Source: an uncultured Saprospiraceae bacterium
GTDB taxonomy: Bacteria > Bacteroidota > Bacteroidia > Chitinophagales > Saprospiraceae
Length of the DNA stretch: 64,000 nucleotides
Assembly (NCBI GenBank): GCA_937926205.1
Contig: CALEYL010000011.1
Location: 336,465-400,464 of the forward strand
Direction of reading: 5' to 3'
Below the pieces are notes generated by a model that saw only the letters and a program-made list of their open reading frames with translations, searched no databases and was not told the DNA's origin. How positions within the stretch are numbered: the first letter of the stretch is position 1; every line of letters starts with the position of its first letter. The position numbers and the translations under genes were made by a program. Below, in pieces: positions 33,554 through 42,406 of the stretch.

Positions 33554-33686
33554 CTCCCCGAAAAGTAAACACTTGTTCGGGAAGCCCATGCGATTGTATG
33601 GTTATTTATTTGAATTGTTTGACGCGAACCGGGCAGAGCCCTGCAAATAAGAGGCACGAGGCGGAGCCATCGCGCCAGCAGTGTGT

Positions 33687-33810
33687 TGTGTCTAAGCTTT
33701 GGGATTCGAGAGCAAGGCTTGTGAAGGCTCCGGAGAGAGGAGTTTACTGAGGTAAATGACTCTGTTCGGGGCCGAGCATAACGCAGCTATCGCGTTCCAA
33801 AGAAAGACAC
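33687..33810. repeat. Long palindromic repeat, copy B
   Basis: A diverged copy with TTCGAGAGCAAGGCTT at one end and GCATAACGCAGCTATCGCG at the other. It stops exactly at the stop codon of the minus-strand DUF697/SHOCT gene, where it may act as its 3' hairpin. Confidence 0.75.
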
Positions 33811-34511
33811 TATTTGAACTGATCAATCAGCGCTTTCTTCATCTGTTCAAATTCCTCCTCACTGATAATGCCCTGATTGCGCAACTCTGCCAATTCTTTC
33901 AGGCGATCGAGGGTATTGCCTGCTGTGGAGGCCGTGCTGCCGCTTTCAAAATTCGGCGGTGGTGGTGGTGTTTCCACTTTGCCCTCTTCCTGTTCTTTGC
34001 GCAGTTGTTCCGCTACTTTTTTGCCTTTTTCAAATTTCTCGTTGTAGTATTTCTTCAGGCGCTCGGTGTCGAAATCGAGGAAAGTGCCGCCGTTTGAGAA
34101 GTGCTGTTTGAATACTTCACCCAGCGCATACGTCGAGGCGCCGTTAAAGATAGACACGGTTACACCGCCGATCACCGTACCAATGCCAGGCAGCAGTTTG
34201 ATGAGGCTGCGTGCGCCTGCGCGGGCCAGTGTGGAACTGGTCAGCGACGTCACGATGGCTTTGCCCTGCGTTTCTGAAAAGTTCAGGCCGTAAACCCGGG
34301 AAAGCTGGCGCACCATGTCCAGCTGGATGGCGCTTACCGCAAAAATATCGGCAATCGGAACGACGATGACAAAACTGGCGCCCATGGACCAGATGACGTG
34401 GTTGCGAATGATGGTTTCCGCGTGTTTGCCACGCTCGTCTCCACCAGTGTTGTTATCCATGAATTGTTCTTTTAATTTTTTAGTGGCATATCGCCTGATG
34501 GTCTCCTTCAT
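33810..34511 (-). CDS. DUF697-type protein with C-terminal SHOCT motif
   Basis: The 233-residue protein has a hydrophobic, glycine-rich DUF697-like core (about 42-140: FVIVVPIADIFAVSAIQLDM, then SRVYGLNFSETQGKA and KLLPGIGTVIGGVTVSIFNG). A charged linker with a proline run (PPPPP) follows, then a final SHOCT motif (LKELAELRNQGIISEEEFEQ). SHOCT segments are short oligomerisation motifs at protein ends. The core probably lies in or on the membrane. Function is not established. It is monocistronic. Copy B of the palindromic repeat follows directly. Confidence 0.8.
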   Translation of the reverse strand: MKETIRRYATKKLKEQFMDNNTGGDERGKHAETIIRNHVIWSMGASFVIVVPIADIFAVSAIQLDMVRQLSRVYGLNFSETQGKAIVTSLTSSTLARAGARSLIKLLPGIGTVIGGVTVSIFNGASTYALGEVFKQHFSNGGTFLDFDTERLKKYYNEKFEKGKKVAEQLRKEQEEGKVETPPPPPNFESGSTASTAGNTLDRLKELAELRNQGIISEEEFEQMKKALIDQFK

Positions 34512-34650
34512 GTGTTCAGGATGATTTTTGTAAAACTTATGCCAATATTAAGCTTTTTTGGCTACATTCGGCAAGGTTTTTTCGACAAATCAACGAGAAT
34601 ATCCAACGCTTTGGTACCTATTATCCTGTCTTCGATAAAAACCATTTCAC

Positions 34651-35118
34651 ATGAAAAGCAAAATTGTATTTTACCTGTTGACCGGCGTTTTGCTCTTTTC
34701 CTGCAAAACAACGCCGACACCTTCTGTTTCAGTTGACTATTTCATTTTTGGATCGGCTCATTGCCATTGCCTCAATCATTGCGCTACCCTGTACAAATAC
34801 ACACCTGCCATGCTGGTAAAAGGAGCGGGCGAGTCTTGCCAGCCTGCAGACTACACCTACAATGGCCGTACGCTCGGTGCGGGGGCTATTGCCAAAGCAG
34901 AAAAGTTGTTGCTGGCCGTACCTGCGGAACTTTACGCCGCTCAGGACACTGTCTTCGGGTGTCCGGATTGCGCAGACCAGGGAACCTTTTATGTGGAGGT
35001 AAAAAAAGACGGCGCGGTGATGTCGTGGAGAATAGACACCAATGAAAGCGATCTTCCTGCTTTCCTGAAACCTTTTCATCAAAAAATAAAGGAAACGCTG
35101 GAAGCATTACGTGAATGA
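34651..35118 (+). CDS. Cysteine-rich lipoprotein, paralogue 1
   Basis: A 155-residue predicted lipoprotein (MKSKIVFYLLTGVLLFSCK) with conserved Cys in HCHCLNHC and FGCPDCADQG, the latter a CxxC pair. The plan SVDYFIFG, LYKYTPAMLVKG, YTYNGRTL and FGCPDC...FYVEVKKDG is shared with the next gene, so the two are tandem paralogues. I do not recognise the family. The CxxC may bind metal or form a disulfide in the periplasm. Confidence 0.75.
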   Translation: MKSKIVFYLLTGVLLFSCKTTPTPSVSVDYFIFGSAHCHCLNHCATLYKYTPAMLVKGAGESCQPADYTYNGRTLGAGAIAKAEKLLLAVPAELYAAQDTVFGCPDCADQGTFYVEVKKDGAVMSWRIDTNESDLPAFLKPFHQKIKETLEALRE

Positions 35119-35191
35119 AAAGTTAAACATTTCAGGACTCGCAAACCCATTGGATCGCGTTGCCTGTCTTTCCCTAAAAAACAATACCATT

Positions 35192-35656
35192 ATGAAAAAC
35201 AAAATCCTGTTTTCAGCGCTCGCGTGCGTTCTGGTTTTTTCCTGCAAGAAAGATCCTGTAACACCCAATTCAATTGACTATTTCATTTTTGGAGTAGGCT
35301 ATTGTGAATGCGTGGGCATGTGTGGGGAGTTTTACAAATATACAACGGATGCGTTGGTAAAGGGAGACGGTGGCGCATGTGTGCCTGAAGGCCATACTTA
35401 TAATGGTTCTGCGCTTTCGGATGATGATTTTGCGGTAGCTGAAGCACTACTAATCAGTTTGCCCGATGACCTTTATTATGCCGAAACGACCACCTTTGGA
35501 TGTCCGGATTGCCACGATCAGGGAGCCTACTATGTGGAAATAAAAAAAGAGGGCGTGGTTAAATCCTGGGTTCTGGATCCCGATGCGGATGCGATTCCTG
35601 CTTTTTTGGTGCCTTTCCGGCAACGCCTCAAGGATGCGCTGGATACTTTAGACTGA
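35192..35656 (+). CDS. Cysteine-rich lipoprotein, paralogue 2
   Basis: Started at the ATG at 35192, this 154-residue lipoprotein (MKNKILFSALACVLVFSCKK) has the same plan as the preceding gene: SIDYFIFG, CECVGMCGEFYKY, HTYNGSAL and FGCPDCHDQGAYYVEIKKEG. Both copies keep the CxxC and the spacing of other motifs, so both are under constraint. It ends convergently with waaA, overlapping its last codons by 29 bp. Function unknown. Confidence 0.75.
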   Translation: MKNKILFSALACVLVFSCKKDPVTPNSIDYFIFGVGYCECVGMCGEFYKYTTDALVKGDGGACVPEGHTYNGSALSDDDFAVAEALLISLPDDLYYAETTTFGCPDCHDQGAYYVEIKKEGVVKSWVLDPDADAIPAFLVPFRQRLKDALDTLD

Positions 35657-36890
35657 TGTATTGCAGAATTTGTCCGGTTGCGCCCTTGTTATCCAGGATG
35701 TACTGACGCGCTGTAACTGAAGCTTTTTGAAGGACATCCTTGTCCAGCAATTGAGCAAAAGTATCTGTCAATTCATTTTTGCTTTGGATGGCAAAACCGC
35801 CGCCGCTTTCGACCAGATACCGGGCCTCTTCAAACTTTTCGTACTTAGGTCCAAAAATCACCGGAAGGCCGAAAGCGATGGGTTCCAGCGTGTTGTGGAT
35901 GCCCGCGCCAAAGCCGCCACCGATATAGGCGACCGTTCCGTATTGATAGAGTGCAGACAGCATGCCCACATTGTCGATGACCAAAAAACGGGCGACTGCC
36001 ACATTTTCGGTCGTCGCTTGTGAATAAGCAACTGCCTTTGAACCCAATGCCTTCAAAACAGGCTGTACATGCGCCGCATCGACCTGGTGCGGCGCAATGA
36101 CGGCTTTCCAGCCAGCCGGAAAATTTTCCAGCAGGAAGGGTAGGAGCAGGGCTTCGTCTTCTGGCCAGGTGCTGCCAGCGATCAGGAGCTTCGATGTGCC
36201 CTGAAAGGCTTCCACAACAGGGTAGGAGGGGGCGCTTTCCGCTAATTGTAAAACGCGGTCGACACGGGTATCTCCGACAATCGTAACGGCGTCTATATTC
36301 AGGCCTTTCAGCAAAGTAGCTGCGCTTTCGTTTTGGGTGAAAATATGCTGAAACCCCCTGAGGGCATTTCTGAACAAACCGCCATACCACTTAAAAAAGA
36401 CCTGTTCGGGCCGGAAAAGCGCAGATATCAGCAGGGTTGGCACCGACCTTTTTTGTAAGGCCTGCAAATGGTGGATCCAAAATTCATATTTCACAAAAAC
36501 TGCGAGATCCGGTTGCACCAAATCCAGAAACCGGTTGGCATGGGCACGGGTATCTGAAGGCAGGTAACACACGAAATCGGCCTGCGCGTAGTTTTTCCGA
36601 ATTTCATAGCCGGAAGGCGAAAAAAAAGTCAGCAGAATGCGCGTGTCCGGGCGCTCTTTTTTCAGGCGCTCAATGAGCGGGCGCCCCTGTTCGAATTCGC
36701 CCAGTGAGGCGCAATGCATCCAAACAGTGAAGCGTTTTCCCCCGCTTTTCCAGGAAGCTGTCGCTTTTTCCAATGCATCGAACAAGCCACGCCGCCCGGC
36801 AATCCACTGCGCCGCTTTCGGTTGAAACAAGGCTGCTATCCGGATGAGTCCGGTATAACAGGAGATGGCGAAGTTGTAGAGTAAGATCAA
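35628..36890 (-). CDS. waaA: 3-deoxy-D-manno-octulosonic acid (Kdo) transferase
   Basis: The 420-residue enzyme transfers Kdo from CMP-Kdo to lipid A precursor at the inner membrane. It has the N-terminal anchor (FAISCYTGLIRIAALF), HCASLGEFEQGRPLIERLKK, TFFSPSGYEIRKNY, LAVFVKYEFWIHHL, then the C-terminal donor domain with LLIAGSTWPEDEALLLPFL and YIGGGFGAGIHNTLEPIAFG. All are typical of WaaA/KdtA. Length fits. It supports a Gram-negative outer membrane with LPS. The 3' end overlaps the convergent lipoprotein gene by 29 bp. Confidence 0.95.
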   Translation of the reverse strand: MILLYNFAISCYTGLIRIAALFQPKAAQWIAGRRGLFDALEKATASWKSGGKRFTVWMHCASLGEFEQGRPLIERLKKERPDTRILLTFFSPSGYEIRKNYAQADFVCYLPSDTRAHANRFLDLVQPDLAVFVKYEFWIHHLQALQKRSVPTLLISALFRPEQVFFKWYGGLFRNALRGFQHIFTQNESAATLLKGLNIDAVTIVGDTRVDRVLQLAESAPSYPVVEAFQGTSKLLIAGSTWPEDEALLLPFLLENFPAGWKAVIAPHQVDAAHVQPVLKALGSKAVAYSQATTENVAVARFLVIDNVGMLSALYQYGTVAYIGGGFGAGIHNTLEPIAFGLPVIFGPKYEKFEEARYLVESGGGFAIQSKNELTDTFAQLLDKDVLQKASVTARQYILDNKGATGQILQYISLKYPAHP

Positions 36891-36927
36891 TTCCGGAATT
36901 TTTCATGGGGTAAAATGGCGTACAATT

Positions 36928-37083
36928 AGTTAATGTCTGTCCATTTAGCCCGGTGTCTGATCTTTATAGTTCGAGAGCAAGGCTTGCGAAGGCCCCAAAA
37001 ACGGGAGTTTATTTGCATAAATGACCGATTTTGGGGCCGAGCATAACGCAGCTATCGGACTATAAAGACAGACACAAGTTAGT
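36928..37083. repeat. Long palindromic repeat, copy C
   Basis: The best preserved copy. CTTTATAGTTCGAGAGCAAG and GCTATCGGACTATAAAGACA are the outer arms, and GGCCCCAAAA/TTTTGGGGCC forms the inner stem around a loop containing TTTGCATAAATGA. It fills the gap between waaA and the outer-membrane protein gene, both on the minus strand. Confidence 0.82.
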
Positions 37084-37882
37084 AGTAATAAATCGAGTTG
37101 GGGTCAGAATTCACATAAAAAGGCAAGGTCCAGCCAATGCGAAAGCCGAAGAGCAGGTCAAGCCGTTTTGCCGTGTCTACGCTCCGGGTATCAAAATTGA
37201 AATCGCGGCGGCTTTGGGTAAAACCCTGCATGAATTCAAAACCCGCAATGAAATTGGCGCGCCGGTCAGTACCAAGGTACTGATAGCCTATGAATTGCGT
37301 GAGCAGCAGACCATTGCTTAAGCGGTCGTACCCTTTTTTGTATTCGGTAGACAACTGGGGAACATCTCTGGACGGATCATCCTGAATCCGGATCTTGTGT
37401 TCGATAAAACCACCTCCAAGGGTAACCCTGATGCCCGAGCGTTTGTTGGTTTCCGAAAGCGAAATCAGTTTTCCCACCAGCAAAGTGCTGTGAAAACCGC
37501 GCTCCCGAAGCTGTATGTCGGCATAACTGCGGTCGGTGCCGATGATGAAGCCATCTGGTGTGCGCAGTCCGGCCAGCACATCGGTTTTTACATTCGAACC
37601 AAAAAGGTAATTGCCGTCCAGTCCGACGATCCAGTTGCCTTTTTTGCTCATGAATTCAAAACCAAAACCCACATCGAAACTCATCCCGAAGCGTTCCTGC
37701 AAATCGCCTCCCGGAAGCTGGATGGCATAGGTGATGTGCAGCAACAAAGCATTGTCCGTATTGGACGGCGTTTCGGAGCGGCTCGGCGCCGGTCTTTGGG
37801 GCAGTCGTTGCGCCTGGAGTTGTCCTGCAAAAAAAATGACCGCAAACAGGGCGAATAAAAAGTGATGAAAGATCGTTTTCAT
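37079..37882 (-). CDS. Predicted outer-membrane beta-barrel protein
   Basis: The 267-residue product has a signal peptide (MKTIFHHFLFALFAVIFFAG, then QLQAQ). Many short amphipathic strands with turns follow (DVGFGFEFMSKKGNWIVGLD, FHSTLLVGKLISL, IRVTLGGGFIEHKIRI, LLFGFRIGWTLPFYV). This fits a small outer-membrane beta-barrel of the Bacteroidota. I cannot name a specific family. Its 3' end reaches into the end of palindromic repeat C by a few bases. Confidence 0.65.
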   Translation of the reverse strand: MKTIFHHFLFALFAVIFFAGQLQAQRLPQRPAPSRSETPSNTDNALLLHITYAIQLPGGDLQERFGMSFDVGFGFEFMSKKGNWIVGLDGNYLFGSNVKTDVLAGLRTPDGFIIGTDRSYADIQLRERGFHSTLLVGKLISLSETNKRSGIRVTLGGGFIEHKIRIQDDPSRDVPQLSTEYKKGYDRLSNGLLLTQFIGYQYLGTDRRANFIAGFEFMQGFTQSRRDFNFDTRSVDTAKRLDLLFGFRIGWTLPFYVNSDPNSIYYY

Positions 37883-37965
37883 GCTTTATCATTTATCAAC
37901 AATGAGCCTGCCGAAGCGGCAGGTAAATACGAGGGCGCAAGATCGTTATATTTTCATTTTCCGTT

Positions 37966-37973
37966 TATCTTTG
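37966..37973 (+). promoter_or_regulatory. -7 box upstream of UDP-glucuronate decarboxylase gene
   Basis: TATCTTTG followed by CCCCGC matches the Bacteroidota -7 box. It lies 194 bp before the GTG at 38167 and could start the nucleotide-sugar/T9SS plug run. Confidence 0.4.
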
Positions 37974-38166
37974 CCCCGCTGCATTTTTTTGCAATCTAAC
38001 CAGGGATTGTGCAAAGCGTCGAATTCCGCTGGGCGGGACAAGTTTTGTTGAAATAGTTGAAATTATCAAATTCGTTAAACACGGATAATGATAATTATAT
38101 GGATGCGCCATTTCAACCAATTTAACCAATTCAACACGTTTTGCATAATCTCAGAATCCATCTCCT

Positions 38167-39108
38167 GTGAAAAAAATTCTCATTACCGGTGCTGCGGGCT
38201 TTCTGGGATCTCATCTCTGCGACCGGTTTATTCGCGAAGGTTACCACGTCATTGGCATGGACAACCTCCTGACCGGCAACATTGCCAATATTGAGCACCT
38301 GTTTCCGCTTAAGGAATTCGAATATTATCACCACGACATCACGAAGTTCATCCATGTTCCGGGCGAACTGCACTACATCCTGCATTTTGCTTCTCCGGCC
38401 AGTCCGATCGACTACCTGCAGATGCCCATCCAAACGCTTAAAGTCGGCGCTTTGGGGACGCACAACCTGCTTGGTCTGGCCCTCGCAAAAAAGGCGCGCA
38501 TTCTGGTCGCTTCCACTTCAGAAGTTTATGGCGATCCGCTCATCCACCCGCAACCTGAGGAATACTGGGGCAATGTGAACCCGGTAGGCCCGCGCGGGGT
38601 GTACGACGAAGCCAAACGTTTCCTGGAAGCCATTACCATGGCGTACCACAATTTTCATCAACTCGATACGCGCATCGTTCGGATTTTCAACACTTACGGC
38701 CCGCGCATGCGCATGAACGACGGACGGGCTTTGCCGGCTTTTTTTTCACAGGCCATGCGCGGCGAAGGGTTGACCATTTTTGGCGATGGCTCGCAAACCC
38801 GCTCTTTTTGCTACGTGGACGACCTTGTAGAAGGCATCTACCGCCTGCTGATGAGCGACTACCATTTGCCGGTAAACATCGGCAATCCGGATGAAATTAC
38901 CATTAATGGAGTGGCGGAAGAAGTGTTAAGGTTGGTTGGCAATCCCAAAGCTTTTCTGGATACCCGGCCATTGCCCAGCGACGATCCCAAAATCCGGCAG
39001 CCCGATATTACAAAGGCTCAAAAATTGCTGGGTTGGGAACCCACCGTGTCCCGTGACGAAGGTTTGAAGAAAACTTACGAATATTTTCAAAAAGTTATCG
39101 TTGTTTAA
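38167..39108 (+). CDS. UDP-glucuronate decarboxylase-like SDR (UXS type)
   Basis: The 313-residue protein starts with GTG. It has the NAD-binding GAAGFLGSHLC, the substrate-site VASTSEVYGDP with YDEAKR (catalytic YxxxK), and RIFNTYGPRM plus GDGSQTRSFCYVDDLVEGI. This pattern is closest to UDP-glucuronate decarboxylases, which make UDP-xylose for surface polysaccharides. Another UDP-sugar epimerase/dehydratase activity cannot be excluded. Two bases separate it from the next gene, so the two form an operon. Confidence 0.88.
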   Translation: MKKILITGAAGFLGSHLCDRFIREGYHVIGMDNLLTGNIANIEHLFPLKEFEYYHHDITKFIHVPGELHYILHFASPASPIDYLQMPIQTLKVGALGTHNLLGLALAKKARILVASTSEVYGDPLIHPQPEEYWGNVNPVGPRGVYDEAKRFLEAITMAYHNFHQLDTRIVRIFNTYGPRMRMNDGRALPAFFSQAMRGEGLTIFGDGSQTRSFCYVDDLVEGIYRLLMSDYHLPVNIGNPDEITINGVAEEVLRLVGNPKAFLDTRPLPSDDPKIRQPDITKAQKLLGWEPTVSRDEGLKKTYEYFQKVIVV

Positions 39109-39110
39109 GC

Positions 39111-40169
39111 ATGAACACTTACAAAAACATCCTCGTGACGGGTGGCGCCGGTTTCATAGGCTCGCACCTTGTCCAGCTTTTGGTGGAACGCTATCCTGAA
39201 TCCCGGATCGTCAACCTGGATAAACTCACGTATGCCGGGAATCTCGAGAACCTCAGGGCCGTGGAATCTGCACCCAATTATGTCTTTGTAAAAGGCGACA
39301 TCAACGATCCGGCGACGCTGGACGAGCTGTTTGAAGCCTATGCTTTCGACGGCATCATCCACCTGGCTGCGGAGTCGCATGTGGACCGCTCCATTGAAAA
39401 TCCGATGAGCTTTATTGAGACCAATATCGTGGGCACGGTGCAATTGCTCAACGCTGCGCGCCGCCACTGGAAAGATTTTTCAGGAAAACGGTATTACCAG
39501 GTGTCTACTGATGAAGTATACGGTTCTCTGGGCGAAACCGGCTATTTTACAGAAACGACCGCTTACGATCCCCGTTCCCCTTATTCGGCATCGAAAGCTG
39601 CCGCCGATCACCTGGTGCGCGCCTATTACCATACTTACGATATGCCTGTTGTGTTGTCGAATTGCTCCAACAATTACGGGCCTTTTCAGTTTCCGGAGAA
39701 ATTGATCCCCCTGATGATCAACAACATCAGGATCGGGAAGACGCTTCCGGTGTACGGCGATGGGCTTTACACGCGCGACTGGCTTTGGGTCGGAGACCAT
39801 GCAGACGCGATCGACACCGTGTTTCACAAAGGGAAAACAGGGGAGACGTACAACATCGGCGGCAACAACGAATGGAAAAACATCGACCTCGTGCACGCAC
39901 TTTGCGATATTGTGGATGAGATGCTGGGCCGGGATGCCGGAACTTCCCGCCAACTGATCGCTTTTGTAAGGGATCGCCCGGGCCACGACCGACGCTATGC
40001 CATTGACGCTTCCAAAATCAAAAATGAACTTGGTTGGACGCCTTCTATGGATGCCCTCGAGGGACTTCGTGCAACAGCAGCCTGGTACCTGAACAATGAC
40101 GCCTGGCTGGAAAGCGTTACCAGTGGGGCATATCGCCACTATTACGAAAAACAGTACGCTAATATCTAA
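39111..40169 (+). CDS. rfbB: dTDP-glucose 4,6-dehydratase
   Basis: The 352-residue SDR enzyme has GGAGFIGSHLVQLLVERYPE, HLAAESHVDRSIENPMSFIE, QVSTDEVYGSLGETGYF with YSASKAAADHL (catalytic Tyr and Lys), and NCSNNYGPFQFPEKLIPLMI. It converts dTDP-glucose to the 4-keto-6-deoxy sugar, the second step of dTDP-rhamnose synthesis. Length is standard. The other rml genes are not adjacent. The gene starts two bases after the UXS-like gene and is followed three bases later by the T9SS plug gene. Confidence 0.94.
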   Translation: MNTYKNILVTGGAGFIGSHLVQLLVERYPESRIVNLDKLTYAGNLENLRAVESAPNYVFVKGDINDPATLDELFEAYAFDGIIHLAAESHVDRSIENPMSFIETNIVGTVQLLNAARRHWKDFSGKRYYQVSTDEVYGSLGETGYFTETTAYDPRSPYSASKAAADHLVRAYYHTYDMPVVLSNCSNNYGPFQFPEKLIPLMINNIRIGKTLPVYGDGLYTRDWLWVGDHADAIDTVFHKGKTGETYNIGGNNEWKNIDLVHALCDIVDEMLGRDAGTSRQLIAFVRDRPGHDRRYAIDASKIKNELGWTPSMDALEGLRATAAWYLNNDAWLESVTSGAYRHYYEKQYANI

Positions 40170-40172
40170 GGA

Positions 40173-41483
40173 ATGATTCGATGTTTTTTTCAAAACAAAG
40201 GGGGACAGATCGGCCTGACGGCATTGTTGCTCGCAGTCCTGCCCATGTGGGGCGGGGCTCAGGATGAAGGGTTGCGCTATGAAAATTACGTTTACAAACC
40301 CAATATCCGATCGGTGCGTTTCCATGCGCCGGAAGTATTTCTGGCTCAGCCCATACTGGAGCTGGGACGGGCCTCCCAATTAGAACTTTCCTTCGATGAC
40401 CTGGATGCGGATGTAAAAGATTATACCTACAGCATCGTCCATTGCAACATGAACTGGGAGCCTTCGGACCTCTCAGATATGGAATACATTGACGGTTATT
40501 CGGAAGACCGCATAGACCGCTATAATTTTTCTTTCAAGACCCTACAGCCTTTTACGCACTACGAGCTGTTGCTGCCGAACGACAACATGGCCTGGACCAA
40601 ATCCGGCAATTACCTGCTGAAAGTGTACGAAGACGAATCTGAAAAAACACTGGTCATCACCCGCCGCTTTATGGTGGTGGACCCACAAGTCAGGCTTGCC
40701 GCACAAATAACGAGGCCGGCCATGGTGAGCAAACTGCAAACCCATCAGGAAATTGACTTCAGCGCTGATTTTGAGCATTTTCCGATCAAAAGTCCGCAGC
40801 AGGAAATCCGGGCAGTAGTACTTCAAAACGGCCGCTGGGACAATGCCATCAGTGGCGTTCCGCCTTTGTTTGTTCGCCAGAATACCATGATGTTTGACTA
40901 TCAGGACAAGGTTGTTTTTCCGGCGGGCAAGGAGTTTCGTTTTCTCGACCTGCGCAGCATGCGCTACCGGAATGATCAGATTGTAGCCATCGACCAGTTC
41001 CCTGACCACTTTGAAGTCACGCTGGGTAAAGACATCAAACTCTCCGGCAAGGTCTACCTGAACAGCCGCGACATCAACGGCAATTACGTCATCGAAACCC
41101 TCGATCAGAACAACCCGAACCTGGCCAGCGAATACGCCGAGATCCTGTTTAGTTTGTACAGCCCCGAGCCTTATTACGAAGAAGATGTTTATTTGGTTGG
41201 CGCTTTCAACGACTGGCAGCTGATGCCGGAATACAAAATGGTGTACAATCCGGCCATCAACGGTTATGTGGCGAAAACGACGCTGAAACAAGGCTACTAC
41301 AACTACGCCTACGCATTTGCGCCCCGCAAATTGCCCAAAACTATGGCACCGCTAAACCTGAGCGAAATCGAAGGCGACTGGTACGAAGCCGAAAACGAAT
41401 ACACCATCCTGCTCTATTACCGGCCTTTTGGGGGAAGATATGATGAATTGATCGGGTCTTTGTCGTTTAGTTCGGTGCGGTAG
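40173..41483 (+). CDS. Type IX secretion plug protein (DUF5103-like)
   Basis: The 436-residue exported protein reads YENYVYKPNIRSVRFHAPE, LSFDDLDADVKDYTYSIVHC, WEPSDLSDMEYIDGYSEDRI and TGP-less MMFDYQDKVVFPAGKEFRFL. This is the DUF5103 pattern, now known as the plug that closes the lateral gate of the SprA translocon. A later domain (VYLVGAFNDWQLMPEYKM) resembles a carbohydrate-binding/early-set fold. It sits in an apparent operon with two nucleotide-sugar genes, which is probably incidental. It supports the presence of type IX secretion, in line with the sorting domain on the glucanase at 55 kb. Confidence 0.85.
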   Translation: MIRCFFQNKGGQIGLTALLLAVLPMWGGAQDEGLRYENYVYKPNIRSVRFHAPEVFLAQPILELGRASQLELSFDDLDADVKDYTYSIVHCNMNWEPSDLSDMEYIDGYSEDRIDRYNFSFKTLQPFTHYELLLPNDNMAWTKSGNYLLKVYEDESEKTLVITRRFMVVDPQVRLAAQITRPAMVSKLQTHQEIDFSADFEHFPIKSPQQEIRAVVLQNGRWDNAISGVPPLFVRQNTMMFDYQDKVVFPAGKEFRFLDLRSMRYRNDQIVAIDQFPDHFEVTLGKDIKLSGKVYLNSRDINGNYVIETLDQNNPNLASEYAEILFSLYSPEPYYEEDVYLVGAFNDWQLMPEYKMVYNPAINGYVAKTTLKQGYYNYAYAFAPRKLPKTMAPLNLSEIEGDWYEAENEYTILLYYRPFGGRYDELIGSLSFSSVR

Positions 41484-41764
41484 GGGGCTTGTTTGGGATG
41501 AGGCTTTCCCAATCTATGGGGCAAACACCTCCAGGCATGAAGTAGCTTCCGGTTGGGAAACCAACCTCCGGTTGGTAACCTCCAAAAGGTTTGGTAACCG
41601 TACTAGAGCAAAACCTAAATACATCCTACAATGGTAAAGAAAGTGACTGCTCCCAGACGTTTATGAAACTGGCAAAGTTTCGCAAACCAGTGAAGCTTGA
41701 TCGTTTTTATTCCCCACCGAAAACAATCATTCGTTTTTGTTTACCTTTTATTCCGGATTTACAT
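41484..41764. other. Intergenic region before the sigma factor gene
   Basis: About 280 bp with short CCGGTTGG and GGTTTGGTAACC repeats near 41545-41600. A frame that extends the sigma factor upstream to 41591 has no family support. No gene seen. Confidence 0.4.
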
Positions 41765-42376
41765 ATGGCATTTAGTATTTCAATATTACCGAAAAAGGAA
41801 GAACTAAAGCTCCTTGCGGACAAGCAGGCATTTTACAATGCACTTGGTCGGGCAGAGCCGGCAGCGATTCGGGTATTGGCAGAAAAAATCACCTACAATA
41901 TGGGGCAGGCAGTGCTGCATGCAGCCCTTAGCCCCGAAGATGCCGAAGAACTGGTTAATGATGCCGTGGTGATCACCATTACCAATATTCAAAACCAAAC
42001 GTTCTTGTTTTCTGACTTTAGTCCGGCAGCTTACGCGAACGGTGTGGTGCGCAAGCTGATCGCAAACCGTATACGGACGAAGAAACCAAAACAGGAAACC
42101 CTGGAAGACAACAGGATGCCCTCCGATTATGATCCGGAAACCTATTTAAACAACAAAGAATTGGAGCAATTGGTCGGTAAACTACTCGAAAAACTAGAGG
42201 AAAACTGCAGGCAATTGCTTCGCCTTAAATATTTCGAAAATTTAAAGGACAAGGAAATCGTAGAACAAAAAATAACCCCCTATACCTCTACAACTTCGCT
42301 GAAGAGCAAGCGAAACCAGTGTATGAACAAGCTCATTGAATTGGCGCGGAAAATGGGTGTTGTGCCTGAAAATTGA
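41765..42376 (+). CDS. ECF-like RNA polymerase sigma factor
   Basis: Started at the ATG at 41765, the protein has 203 residues. Region 2-like text is ALSPEDAEELVNDAVVITIT and FSPAAYANGVVRKLIANRIR. Region 4-like text is LEENCRQLLRLKYFENLKDK, EIVEQ and SLKSKRNQCMNKLIELAR. The composition is that of a small sigma-70 relative of the Bacteroidota. The next two genes encode a one-TM anti-sigma-like protein and a CHAT-TPR protein, a set often seen together in this phylum. The sigma factor probably controls this operon. Confidence 0.8.
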   Translation: MAFSISILPKKEELKLLADKQAFYNALGRAEPAAIRVLAEKITYNMGQAVLHAALSPEDAEELVNDAVVITITNIQNQTFLFSDFSPAAYANGVVRKLIANRIRTKKPKQETLEDNRMPSDYDPETYLNNKELEQLVGKLLEKLEENCRQLLRLKYFENLKDKEIVEQKITPYTSTTSLKSKRNQCMNKLIELARKMGVVPEN

Positions 42377-42406
42377 ACTACCTTTTGTTTTTATTATCAT
42401 AATGCA

